Counted from the stretch's first letter, positions 1 through 7,051 are shown. The stretch: DNA of 14,679 nt from an uncultured Collinsella sp. (GCA_900767675.1 CAAFZX010000001.1:1-14679); one strand, 5' to 3'. Numbers and translations: made by a program. The notes: generated from the letters alone by a model not told the origin.

Positions 1-918
1 GGCGGCAACGCCCTCGGCAACAACCCCGTCGAGCAGATCGAGGCCGTGAGCAACACCGCCCACGCCCTCCTCGGCCTCATCGAGCAGGGCAACGAGATCA
101 TCATCACCCACGGCAACGGCCCGCAGGTCGGCATGATCCAGAACGCCTTCGCCGCCGCCCACGACGCCATCGGCACCCCCGAGATGCCGCTGCCCGAGTG
201 CGGCGCCATGTCCCAGGGCTACATTGGCTATCACCTGCAGCAGGGCATTGGCCGTGAGATGCACAAGCGCTATAAGCGTTGGCACGCCGCAACCGTCGTC
301 ACCCAGATCGAGTGCGACCCGGACGATCCCGCGTTCAAGAACCCGACCAAGCCGATCGGCCCCTTCTACACCGAGGAGCAGGCCAAGGAGTTCATGGCCG
401 AGGATCCCTCCAAGGTCTTCGTCGAGGATTCCGGTCGCGGCTGGCGTCGCGTCGTCGCTTCCCCCGATCCCAAGAAGATCGTCGAGGCTGACTCCATCCT
501 CAACCTGCTCGACAACGAGTTCATCGTCATCGCCTGCGGTGGCGGCGGCATCCCCGTCGTCCGCGACTACGAGAACAAGGGCTGCTACAAGGGCGTTCCC
601 GCCGTCATCGACAAGGACCTGGGCGGCGAGCTGCTGGCTGAGGACTGCGACGCCGACGTTCTGTTCCTGCTGACCGCCGTTGAGCATGTCGCCATCAACT
701 TTGGCAAGCCCAACCAGGAGGAGCTCGAGGACATCACCGCCGACGAGGCCGAGCGCCTGGCCGACGAGGGCCAGTTCGGCAAGGGTTCCATGGAGCCCAA
801 GGTCCGCGCCGCCATCAAGTTCGCCCGTTCCCGCAAGGGCCGCACCTGCATCATCGGTGCTCTGGACAAGGCCGCCGAGACCATGGCCGGTCTCTCCGGT
901 ACCCGCATCCACGAGTAG
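1..918 (+). CDS. arcC: Carbamate kinase, 5'-truncated by the window edge
   Basis: Carbamate kinase interconverts carbamoyl phosphate + ADP and carbamate + ATP in the cytosol, and is usually the ATP-yielding last step of arginine, agmatine or other ureido catabolism. The frame is open from base 1 and reads GGNALGNNP at once, which is the family's N-terminal nucleotide-binding loop, so only about the first 8-10 residues are missing. The GTG at base 46 is internal and not the start. Further family marks are THGNGPQVG, the IACGGGGIPV segment, VIDKDLGGELLA (containing the catalytic-region Lys/Asp) and GSMEPKVRAAIKFA. The visible 305 residues match the usual length of about 310. An intrinsic terminator follows, so the gene ends its transcription unit; its partner pathway genes, if any, lie upstream. 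Assignment is by motif and is very secure; the physiological pathway is not visible here. Confidence 0.96.
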   Translation, partial: GGNALGNNPVEQIEAVSNTAHALLGLIEQGNEIIITHGNGPQVGMIQNAFAAAHDAIGTPEMPLPECGAMSQGYIGYHLQQGIGREMHKRYKRWHAATVVTQIECDPDDPAFKNPTKPIGPFYTEEQAKEFMAEDPSKVFVEDSGRGWRRVVASPDPKKIVEADSILNLLDNEFIVIACGGGGIPVVRDYENKGCYKGVPAVIDKDLGGELLAEDCDADVLFLLTAVEHVAINFGKPNQEELEDITADEAERLADEGQFGKGSMEPKVRAAIKFARSRKGRTCIIGALDKAAETMAGLSGTRIHE

Positions 919-983
919 TCTCTACTCTGTTGCATCTCTCGTGGGCGCCAGGCAAAGCGCCCGCAAACTAGCCTCTCTTCATG

Positions 984-1016
984 AGCCCCGCAGTCCGCTC
1001 CGACTGCGGGGCTTTT
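984..1016 (+). terminator. Intrinsic terminator after carbamate kinase
   Basis: A perfect 12-bp stem (AGCCCCGCAGTC / GACTGCGGGGCT) with a 6-nt loop runs directly into a short T run. It lies 66 nt past the carbamate kinase stop. A smaller perfect 6-bp hairpin (GGGCGC / GCGCCC, 943-962) sits between the stop codon and this terminator. Confidence 0.85.
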
Positions 1017-1024
1017 GCTATCGG

Positions 1025-1295
1025 TAGTCATTGGGGACAGACTTAAATGAGTGGCACCAATCAACTGCGGAAAGTGCATCCCACAATGAGTGTCCAAAGC
1101 GGGGCACAGTTTCCTTTGAGGCCCTCAACCGGAAAATACATCCCGGAATTTGGCCGAAAAGTGGCCCCCAGCTTCCCAAACAGGCCGCTAACGGAAAGCG
1201 CACCCCGCTATCGAACTTCAAAGCGGGGTGCGCTTTCCGTGCCAGCAGTTCCTGGCAGCCTGGGGCTACTCATTTAAGTCTGTCCCCAATGACTA
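1025..1295. repeat. 271-bp inverted-repeat-bounded element (MITE-like)
   Basis: Two perfect 28-bp inverted arms lie at 1025-1052 and 1268-1295, with the core GGGGACAGACTTAAATGAGT. The 215 bp between them contains no credible gene; the short frames seen there have no recognisable product. The interior holds three copies of a hairpin unit at 1069-1114, 1131-1176 and 1193-1238. Each has 16-nt arms and a 14-nt loop, and the starts are spaced exactly 62 bp apart. The third unit is a perfect stem (18 bp counting the flanking AC/GT), the first is partly paired and the second is degenerate. The layout is that of a non-autonomous mobile or palindromic intergenic element. No clear target-site duplication is visible. 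The right arm overlaps the stop codon of the C39-like peptidase gene. Naming it MITE-like is an inference from structure only. Confidence 0.7.
1193..1238. repeat. Perfect hairpin, third unit of the 62-bp repeat
   Basis: GGAAAGCGCACCCCGC pairs perfectly with GCGGGGTGCGCTTTCC across a 14-nt loop. Two further flanking pairs (AC/GT) extend the stem to 18 bp over 1191-1240. It could fold in DNA (cruciform) or RNA on either strand. There is no T run on either side, so it is not a standard terminator. Confidence 0.8.
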
Positions 1296-2327
1296 GTAGT
1301 AGGCCCACATGGCTTCGACTTCGTTAAGGACCTCTACGACACCCCAGCGGCGGGCGCTGCGGCTGGCCGAGTTGGGGTCGAAGACTTGAATCTGGTCGGC
1401 GTCGTCAATACCGTAAAGCACAATGTAGTGGCCCACGTTGGTAAAGGTGCCCGGCCGAACAGCGGCGATGACGGGCGCTCCCGAACGCAGCGCCTGAGTC
1501 ATCGAGTCGCGATCGTTATGGAGCTCCGTTCCGTTAAGTCCCAACTGCCACGCGCCACTCGTCATAAACGACCATTCGGTTGCACCGGTGGGGGCGTAAT
1601 TGCCCGCCTCGGAAAGCGCGCACATATCGACGGGGGTCATATCGGTGCGTCCCGTCTTAAAGATATAGACCATGGTGAGGCACGTAGGCCCGCAGGCATT
1701 TTGGCGGATGGTACCGCCGGCGTAAGGCAGCTCCGACCATGCAGGGTCGATCTGATAGATATGGGGCATCGTGCCGGCTTGCCATTGCGAGCGCGGGGTC
1801 GAAAAGGCGAAAGAATAACCGGGCGCGACGGGGGCCTTGAGCAGCTTGTCCTCGGCGGTGGGCTCGAGACCGGCCGAGCCGTGGGACATACAGGAGCTCA
1901 TAAGCACAAAGACCAGACAGATGAGGATAGAGCACAGCGCGAGGCAAAGTCGACGAGCCGGCAGGGCGGGGGCATTCACGTACGATGTCGAGCGGTAGGG
2001 CTTGCCGTCGCGTCCGCCTTGGGGATGCGAAAAGAGGCGGTTGACATGGATGCCGGGCTGACGTGCGCCGTTGCGGCGCAGTTGCGGAACCTCGGCCTGA
2101 CGCTGTCGAGTGCGCGCGCCCAGGCGGCTATCTTGCTGCGCGCTTGTGCCCGTGCTCGGACGGCCACTCTGCCGTGTTCTGTTTGTCTGCTGCCGAGACG
2201 AAGGCCTGGGTTCCTCTTGAGGGCGTTGCGGATTGCCGCTCGTGGCACTTCTGGGCGTCGGCGTGGTGCGGCCAGCAAGGCGAACGCTTTGTCGCCGTTG
2301 ATCACCGTCGTTGTATCCGTATGCCAT
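1293..2327 (-). CDS. Membrane-anchored C39-like cysteine peptidase
   Basis: This 344-residue protein has three parts. Residues 1-120 are a hydrophilic Arg/Gln/Pro/Ser-rich, probably disordered N-terminus. Residues about 126-147 form one hydrophobic helix (LCLALCSILICLVFVLM). The C-terminal domain is papain-like and of the peptidase C39 type. Cys212 in QNACGPTCL, His300 in GHYIVLYGID and Asp317 in VFDPNS form the expected triad, with Gln209 as the likely oxyanion residue. The topology suggests a cytoplasmic tail and an extracellular catalytic domain. There is no ABC transporter fused or next door, so this is not a bacteriocin exporter of the C39-ABC class; an extracellular peptidase role is more likely, with unknown substrate. 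The start at 2327 has a modest AAGGCGG site upstream. It is the only supported minus-strand gene here. Its stop lies within the inverted-repeat arm, but the domain appears complete. Confidence 0.8.
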   Translation of the reverse strand: MAYGYNDGDQRRQSVRLAGRTTPTPRSATSGNPQRPQEEPRPSSRQQTNRTRQSGRPSTGTSAQQDSRLGARTRQRQAEVPQLRRNGARQPGIHVNRLFSHPQGGRDGKPYRSTSYVNAPALPARRLCLALCSILICLVFVLMSSCMSHGSAGLEPTAEDKLLKAPVAPGYSFAFSTPRSQWQAGTMPHIYQIDPAWSELPYAGGTIRQNACGPTCLTMVYIFKTGRTDMTPVDMCALSEAGNYAPTGATEWSFMTSGAWQLGLNGTELHNDRDSMTQALRSGAPVIAAVRPGTFTNVGHYIVLYGIDDADQIQVFDPNSASRSARRWGVVEVLNEVEAMWAYY

Positions 2328-2687
2328 TCGTACCGCCTTGTCTCATGTATAACCTGTCTATCCTACAAAAAAGATGTGCAACAAATGGGTCTGCGCGTCA
2401 AAAGCTCGGTAAACGGTACGAAAGGCGCAAAACGCACGGCCTCAAAAACATCTCTCTATGCGTCCGATGAGCGTACGCCCGTTGGGCGGGCGGCAACAAT
2501 GAGCGGCAAACCGTGCCGTTCGTCCCAAAAACGGCGCCGCTCGTTTTGCAGTTCTGCCTTCGGTCGAGCCACAAGCGGCGCTGCTGTGCCAAGGCCGTAT
2601 CTTAAAGCCACGAAATAAAAGCGCGCGGCAAAACAGACCGCGCAAGGGGTGACGTCAAGGGGCGTCAATAAGGAAAGGAGGGGAACA
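2328..2687. other. Divergent intergenic region with hairpins, no gene
   Basis: This 360-bp gap separates the minus-strand peptidase gene from the plus-strand permease gene and should hold both promoters. I see no gene and no riboswitch or T-box signature I recognise. It contains a long interrupted hairpin at 2498-2545. The outer stem is 2498-2507 / 2536-2545 with core GAGCGGC / GCCGCTC; the inner stem is GCCGTT / AACGGC at 2515-2520 / 2530-2535. Its 3' side ends in a T4 run. A second hairpin (GCGCGG / CCGCGC, 2623-2643) lies just before the permease ribosome-binding site; on the minus strand it is followed by a T-rich stretch, so it could terminate antisense transcripts. Confidence 0.5.
2346..2351 (-). 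promoter_or_regulatory. Candidate -10 box for the C39-like peptidase gene
   Basis: On the minus strand this reads TATACA, about 18 nt before the start codon, preceded by a T-rich stretch. No convincing -35 hexamer is seen at 16-18 bp. Weak evidence. Confidence 0.25.
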
Positions 2688-4139
2688 ATGGCGGACAAGA
2701 ACGCAGAAGTTGCAGTCGAAGGTAACGGTGGCATGAAGAAAACGCTTTCGCTCTGGAACTTCTTCACCATCGGTTTCGGTGCCATCATCGGTACCGGTTG
2801 GGTTCTGCAGGTCGGCGACTGGATGGTCGTGGGCGGCGGTCCCGTTCCCGCTATGATCGCATTCCTCTTGGGTGCAATCTTCCTCGTGCCCGTCGGAGCT
2901 GTTTTCGGTGAGCTCACGGCAGCTATCCCCATCTCGGGCGGCATCGTCGAGTATGTCGATCGAAGCTTTGGCCGTACGATGAGCTACATCACCGGTTGGC
3001 TCCTGGCCCTGGGCAACGGCATCCTGTGCCCGTGGGAGGCCATCGCCATCTCGACCCTCGTATCCGAGATGTTCGGCAGCCTACCCGGCCTTGAGTGGCT
3101 GCGTGCCGTCAAGCTCTACACCATCCTGGGCGCCGACGTCTACCTGTTCCCGACGCTGATCGCGCTCGGCTTTGCCGTCTACGTCATCTTCCTCAACTTC
3201 CGCGGTGCCAGCTCGGCCGCCAAGCTCCAGGCCTTCCTGACCAAGGCCCTGCTCTGCGGCATGCTGCTCGCCATGGGCGTCTCGCTGTTCACCGGCTCGC
3301 CGAGTAATGCCATGCCCGTGTTCTCCCAGGTCACCGGTGCTGGTGGCGGCAAGGCTGCTACCGAGGGCACCAGCCTGATCGCCGGCGTCGTGTCGGTCCT
3401 GGTCCTGACCCCGTTCTTCTACGCCGGCTTCGACACCATTCCTCAGCAGGCCGAGGAAGCAGCCGAGGGCCTTAACTGGAACAAGTTCGGCAAGATCATC
3501 TCCCTGGCCCTGCTGGCCGCCGGCGGCTTCTACATGGTCTGCATCTACTCGTTTGGCACCATCCTCGACTGGCACGAGTTTGTTAAGAGCCCGGTTCCCG
3601 CGCTTGCCTGCCTCAAGGGCATCAACATGCTCCTGTACCTGGCCATGCTCGTCATCGCCACGCTTGGACCCATGGGCCCGATGAACTCCTTCTACGGCGC
3701 CACGAGCCGCATCATGCTCGCCATGGGCCGCAAGGGCCAACTGCCCGAGAAGTTCGCCGAGGTCGACCCCAAGTCCGGCGCTCCCAAGCTCGCCTGTGTC
3801 GTTCTGGGCGTCATCACCGTCATCGGTCCGTTCCTGGGCAAGAATATGCTCATTCCTCTGACCAACGTGTCGGCTCTCGCCTTCATCTTCTCCTGCGGTA
3901 TGGTCGCCCTCGCCTGCCTGCGCATGCGCTTCACCGAGCCCGACCTGCCTCGTCCCTACGAGGTGCCCGGCGGCAAGTTTGGCATCGGCCTCGCTATCGC
4001 TGCCTGCGCCATCATCATCGGCCTGCTCGTGATTCCGTTCTCTCCCGCCTCCCTCAACATGGTGGAGTGGAGCATCGTGATTGGCTGGTTGGCTATTGGC
4101 CTGGCCCTCATGGCTTTCACTAATTCCCGCAAAAAGTAA
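2688..4139 (+). CDS. APC-family amino acid permease
   Basis: This is a 483-residue polytopic membrane protein of the amino acid-polyamine-organocation superfamily, a secondary transporter for amino acids or close derivatives. The signature GFGAIIGTGW at residues 29-38 is the unwound first helix that binds the substrate backbone. A second mark is NSFYGATSRIMLAMGRKGQLP, the family's conserved loop after the middle helices. Roughly 12 hydrophobic helices are apparent and the length is typical. I chose the ATG at 2688 because a strong AAAGGAGGGG site ends 4 nt before it. An in-frame GTG at 2649 would place that site inside the gene. The amidohydrolase follows 131 nt downstream on the same strand, suggesting uptake of the compound it hydrolyses or of a related amino acid. 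Substrate cannot be read from sequence by eye; acidic or neutral amino acids, or an exchanger role, are all possible. Confidence 0.9.
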   Translation: MADKNAEVAVEGNGGMKKTLSLWNFFTIGFGAIIGTGWVLQVGDWMVVGGGPVPAMIAFLLGAIFLVPVGAVFGELTAAIPISGGIVEYVDRSFGRTMSYITGWLLALGNGILCPWEAIAISTLVSEMFGSLPGLEWLRAVKLYTILGADVYLFPTLIALGFAVYVIFLNFRGASSAAKLQAFLTKALLCGMLLAMGVSLFTGSPSNAMPVFSQVTGAGGGKAATEGTSLIAGVVSVLVLTPFFYAGFDTIPQQAEEAAEGLNWNKFGKIISLALLAAGGFYMVCIYSFGTILDWHEFVKSPVPALACLKGINMLLYLAMLVIATLGPMGPMNSFYGATSRIMLAMGRKGQLPEKFAEVDPKSGAPKLACVVLGVITVIGPFLGKNMLIPLTNVSALAFIFSCGMVALACLRMRFTEPDLPRPYEVPGGKFGIGLAIAACAIIIGLLVIPFSPASLNMVEWSIVIGWLAIGLALMAFTNSRKK

Positions 4140-4159
4140 CGCCTAGTCGGGGCGGATCG

Positions 4160-4188
4160 GGTGCGCGGTATCCTCTCTCCCGCGCACC
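4160..4188 (+). other. Hairpin between permease and amidohydrolase genes
   Basis: A perfect 9-bp GC-rich stem (GGTGCGCGG / CCGCGCACC, 11-nt loop) starts 20 nt after the permease stop. It has no T run, so it may stabilise the 3' end or act as a weak or factor-assisted terminator. Confidence 0.5.
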
Positions 4189-4202
4189 GAACCCGGCACC
4201 AC

Positions 4203-4240
4203 TTGGGTAGCTTTGTGAGGCCTTAACCCAACACGGCCTC
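4203..4240 (+). promoter_or_regulatory. Possible pseudoknot or alternative stems upstream of amidohydrolase
   Basis: TTGGGT (4203-4208) can pair with ACCCAA (4226-4231), and GAGGCC (4217-4222) can pair with GGCCTC (4235-4240). The two 6-bp stems interlock, so they are either mutually exclusive or form an H-type pseudoknot. They end about 20 nt before the ribosome-binding site (AAGGAGG, 4260-4266). Function is unproven. Confidence 0.25.
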
Positions 4241-4270
4241 GCCCACTATATGGATCCATAAGGAGGAACC

Positions 4271-5548
4271 ATGTCCACTAAGTATGCAATCGTTGGCGGC
4301 AAGCTCATCGACGGTACCGGTGCCGAGCCGGTCGAGAACTCCCTCGTTCTCGTTGACGACAACGGCAAGATCGAGTACGCCGGCGCTATGCAGGACCTTC
4401 CCGAGGGCGTTGAGGTCATCGACGCCGCCGGCAAGACCGTCCTTCCCGGCCTGATCGACACCCACCTGCACTTCTCGGGCAACCTGACCGACGATGACAC
4501 CGATTGGGTCATGCAGCCGCTCCTCGAGAAGCAGGCCGTCGCCGTCAAGCAGGCCTACGACTGCCTCACCCATGGCCTCACCACCGTCTGCGAGATCGGC
4601 CGCTTTGGTATCCAGATCCGTGACTGCATCGACAAGGGCGTCTTTAAGGGCCCGCGCGTTCTGGCCACCGGCCTCGGCTTCTGCCGCGTTGCCGGCCACG
4701 GTGACTCCCACCACTGCACCCAGGAGCTCAACAAGGAATCCCATCCCTGGGGCGACCAGGTCGATGGCCCTTGGGATCTGCGCAAGGCCGTCCGTCGTCG
4801 CCTGCGCGAGAACCCCGATGCCATCAAGATCTGGGCTACCGGTGGCGGCATCTGGCGCTGGGACTCCGGTCGCGACCAGCACTATTGCTCCGAGGAAATC
4901 CAGGCCGTGGTCGAAGAGGCCAAGATGGTCGGCATCCCCGTGTGGAGCCACTGCTACAACAACCACGCCGCTGCCTACGATTCCGTTCGCTTTGGCTGCG
5001 AGCAGCTGATTCACGGCTTCGATATCGATGAGCGCACCATGGACCTCATGGCCGAGCAGGGCACCTTCTTCACCCCGACGATCGCCTTCCTGCCCACCTG
5101 GTACGCCACCTATCCGCCCGTCTACGTCCCCGAGCTGCACGACAAGTACGAGGGCACCCTGGTCGAGAAGGAGCTGCAGCGCAACTACGACTGCCTGCGC
5201 GAGGCCAAGAAGCGCGGCGTCGTCATGACGATCGGCTCCGACTCCTTCTCCTTCGTCACCCCGTACGGCACCTGCTCCATCGAGGAGATGTACGAGTTCG
5301 TCGACAAGATCGGCTTCACCCCGGTCGAGACCATCACCTGCGCCACCCTCAACGGTGCCAAGATGTGCCACATCGAGGACGAGACCGGTTCTATCGAGGC
5401 CGGCAAGTGCGCCGACCTGCTGGTCGTCAACGGTGACGTCGCCGCCGACATCCACGTGCTCAACACCGACAACATGGACGTTATCATGAAGGATGGCTGG
5501 ATCGTCGAGGCGGGCACCTTTGGCGAGGCCAACAAATACAGCGCCTAA
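4271..5548 (+). CDS. Metal-dependent amidohydrolase (dipeptidase/imidazolonepropionase-like)
   Basis: This 425-residue enzyme belongs to the amidohydrolase superfamily, (beta/alpha)8-barrel hydrolases that cleave amide or peptide bonds. Visible metal ligands are His65 and His67 (DTHLH), Lys186 in AIKIWATGG (expected carboxylated bridging lysine), His227 (WSHCYNN), His248 (LIHGFDID) and Asp324 (TIGSDSF). Together they form a complete binuclear site. The N- and C-terminal strands (VGGKLIDGTG; GSIEAGKCADLLVVNGD) form the usual small beta domain. The nearest family theme is the Xaa-Pro / Xaa-Arg dipeptidase and imidazolonepropionase-like group, often acting on dipeptides or N-acyl amino acids. 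The start is set by AAGGAGG 4 nt upstream. There is no signal peptide, so it is cytosolic. With the preceding permease it plausibly forms an uptake-and-cleavage pair. The superfamily is certain; the substrate is not. Confidence 0.9.
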   Translation: MSTKYAIVGGKLIDGTGAEPVENSLVLVDDNGKIEYAGAMQDLPEGVEVIDAAGKTVLPGLIDTHLHFSGNLTDDDTDWVMQPLLEKQAVAVKQAYDCLTHGLTTVCEIGRFGIQIRDCIDKGVFKGPRVLATGLGFCRVAGHGDSHHCTQELNKESHPWGDQVDGPWDLRKAVRRRLRENPDAIKIWATGGGIWRWDSGRDQHYCSEEIQAVVEEAKMVGIPVWSHCYNNHAAAYDSVRFGCEQLIHGFDIDERTMDLMAEQGTFFTPTIAFLPTWYATYPPVYVPELHDKYEGTLVEKELQRNYDCLREAKKRGVVMTIGSDSFSFVTPYGTCSIEEMYEFVDKIGFTPVETITCATLNGAKMCHIEDETGSIEAGKCADLLVVNGDVAADIHVLNTDNMDVIMKDGWIVEAGTFGEANKYSA

Positions 5549-5589
5549 ACTACCGTTCATCGACGGCTGGATGTAAAACACAGCTTTTG

Positions 5590-5604
5590 ATTGCATAATG
5601 CAAT
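5590..5604. promoter_or_regulatory. 15-bp perfect palindrome, possible operator or -10 region
   Basis: ATTGCATAATGCAAT is a perfect 7-bp inverted repeat around one base. It contains CATAAT, a reasonable -10 hexamer, just before the terminator at 5607 and upstream of the first two-component operon. No good -35 is visible. Operator function is inferred only from symmetry and position. Confidence 0.3.
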
Positions 5605-5606
5605 GG

Positions 5607-5632
5607 AGAGGGTCGCTTGCGGCCCTCTTTAT
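5607..5632 (+). terminator. Intrinsic terminator between amidohydrolase and first kinase gene
   Basis: A 9-bp stem (AGAGGGTCG / CGGCCCTCT, one G-U pair, CTTG loop) is followed by TTTATT. It ends the amidohydrolase transcript. It lies only about 30 nt before the kinase start, leaving little room for a promoter in between. Confidence 0.75.
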
Positions 5633-5665
5633 TGCTATCGGTGCGGTAGATAAAAGGGGATGACG

Positions 5666-7051
5666 GTGGATTTAAACAGGCTGATTCTGGGCAAGAGCTA
5701 CAACTCTACCAAGGTCTTTCGTACGGCCCAGCATGTGGTTCAGGCCATCCTGCTCGGTATTGTCGTTCCGGCGCTTATCCTGCTGCTTATCTGGGATTTA
5801 ACCGATAATCCCAATCCCGTTCCGGGCGTTGTCGTTATTGCCGGCCTGGTCATGCTGTGCTTCTTTTTCTCGTATGTCTTTGTGGTCCCCGACGACCTCA
5901 CATCGAGCGCAACCGACCGTACGCTCGCCATCGCATCAAAAATATTCGCCTACACGTCGCGCGGCCTTACGCCCGAAGCGGCCCTGGGCGCCTCTAAAAT
6001 TATCCTGTCCGAGACCATCGCCTCTGCCATCTGCTTTACCGATGGCAAACAGGTGTTGGCAAGCTGGGGCGAGGACTCGGCAAAGTGCCCTGCCGGCACC
6101 CCGGTCGTGCTCAAGACCACGCTCAACGTGATCGAGTCCGGCGAACAGAGTGTATTTTCGCGCGACGCCTCCAATGAGACGGGCGGCTATTTTCCCCGTC
6201 TGCGCGCCGGCATTGTCGCGCCGCTGACCGTGCGCGGGCATTGCGTGGGCACGCTCGAGCTGTATTACCCCCGCCTGAGCAGCATCGATATGCGCCAGAC
6301 GGCGTTGGCCTCGGGCTTTGCCGATCTCATTTCCACGCAGCTCGCCAGCTTTGAGCTCGAGCGCCAGGACGAGCTCACGGCCCGCGTGGAGCTTCGCGCC
6401 CTGCAGTCGCAGGTCGACCCGCATTTTCTATTCAATACCATCAGCACCATCGTGTCGCTCGTTCGAACCGAGCCCGACAAGGCACGATCGCTGCTGATCG
6501 ACTTCTCCAACTACTATCGTCAGACGCTTTCTGACTCCGATACGCTCACCACGCTCGAGCACGAGGTGGAACAGGGCACTCGTTATATCAATCTTATGCA
6601 GGCCCGGTATGGCGACGGCCGTCTGCGCGTCTCGGTCGACATCGACTTTGAGGTGCGCGACAGCCTGGTACCGCCGTTTATCTTGCAGCCGCTGCTCGAA
6701 AACTGCATCAAGCATGCGCAGCGCGAGACCGAGCCGCTTTCTATTCGTGTTAGGGCTTTCGAGACCGATGACGGTTTGGAGATCATCGTCGAAGACGACG
6801 GCATCGGTATGAGCGAAGAAGTCTGCGCGCATCTGTTTGAGCAGCATCGCCGAGAGGAGCCCGAGAGCATTACTGCCGACGGCTCCGTCAAGCGAGGTTG
6901 CGGCCTGGCGCTCTTCAACGTGCTTCAGCGCATCCATTTCTTTTACGGAGAAGATTCCGGCATGCGCGTGAAGTCCCAGGAGGGCGTGGGAACACAGGTC
7001 ATCGTTGAGTTGAACGGCGAGCCGCATGAGCCGGCGCCGCTGACGGTGTAG
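5666..7051 (+). CDS. LytS-type sensor histidine kinase (system 1)
   Basis: This 461-residue membrane sensor kinase autophosphorylates on histidine and passes phosphate to the regulator 38 nt downstream. Order of parts: two hydrophobic helices (about 24-43 and 52-74), a GAF-like region (about 85-200, ending GTLELYYPR), a connecting helix, and a His_kinase domain with phospho-acceptor His253 in QVDPHFLFNT. A HATPase follows, with N-box LLENCIKHA (about 343), DDGIGM (about 376) and GCGLALFN (about 411). Classical LytS carries a multi-helix 5TMR-LYT sensor; only two helices are present here. I prefer the GTG at 5666 because AAAAGGGG ends 6 nt before it. The ATG at 5660 is in frame but directly abuts those bases and would need a leaderless mRNA. 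It is strongly similar to the kinase at 11708, especially from ALASGFA to PHFLFNT. Confidence 0.9.
   Translation: MDLNRLILGKSYNSTKVFRTAQHVVQAILLGIVVPALILLLIWDLTDNPNPVPGVVVIAGLVMLCFFFSYVFVVPDDLTSSATDRTLAIASKIFAYTSRGLTPEAALGASKIILSETIASAICFTDGKQVLASWGEDSAKCPAGTPVVLKTTLNVIESGEQSVFSRDASNETGGYFPRLRAGIVAPLTVRGHCVGTLELYYPRLSSIDMRQTALASGFADLISTQLASFELERQDELTARVELRALQSQVDPHFLFNTISTIVSLVRTEPDKARSLLIDFSNYYRQTLSDSDTLTTLEHEVEQGTRYINLMQARYGDGRLRVSVDIDFEVRDSLVPPFILQPLLENCIKHAQRETEPLSIRVRAFETDDGLEIIVEDDGIGMSEEVCAHLFEQHRREEPESITADGSVKRGCGLALFNVLQRIHFFYGEDSGMRVKSQEGVGTQVIVELNGEPHEPAPLTV

Noticed and set aside
1069..1238. CRISPR-like array
   Set aside because: Units are degenerate hairpins with similar, not unique, spacers, only three copies and no cas genes.
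1020..1300. Target-site duplication flanking the 271-bp element
   Set aside because: The flanking bases (GTAG left, GTAG/CTAG right) do not give a clear direct repeat outside the inverted arms.
1031..1327. Short plus-strand frames inside the 271-bp element
   Set aside because: They start in the inverted arm, show no motif and have no plausible ribosome-binding site; the repeat structure explains the sequence better.
1386..2618. 410-codon plus-strand open frame opposite the C39-like peptidase gene
   Set aside because: It is antisense to a gene with a complete catalytic domain, its translation is Arg/Gly/Ala-rich with no motif, and it has no ribosome-binding site. GC-rich DNA commonly gives such shadows.
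4140..4270. Known riboswitch between permease and amidohydrolase genes
   Set aside because: The stems do not match any riboswitch consensus I can recognise by eye, so only a generic structured leader is proposed.
4223..5596. 457-codon minus-strand open frame opposite the amidohydrolase gene
   Set aside because: Val/Asp/Gly-rich low-complexity translation mirroring the codon bias of the plus-strand gene, whose metal site is intact.
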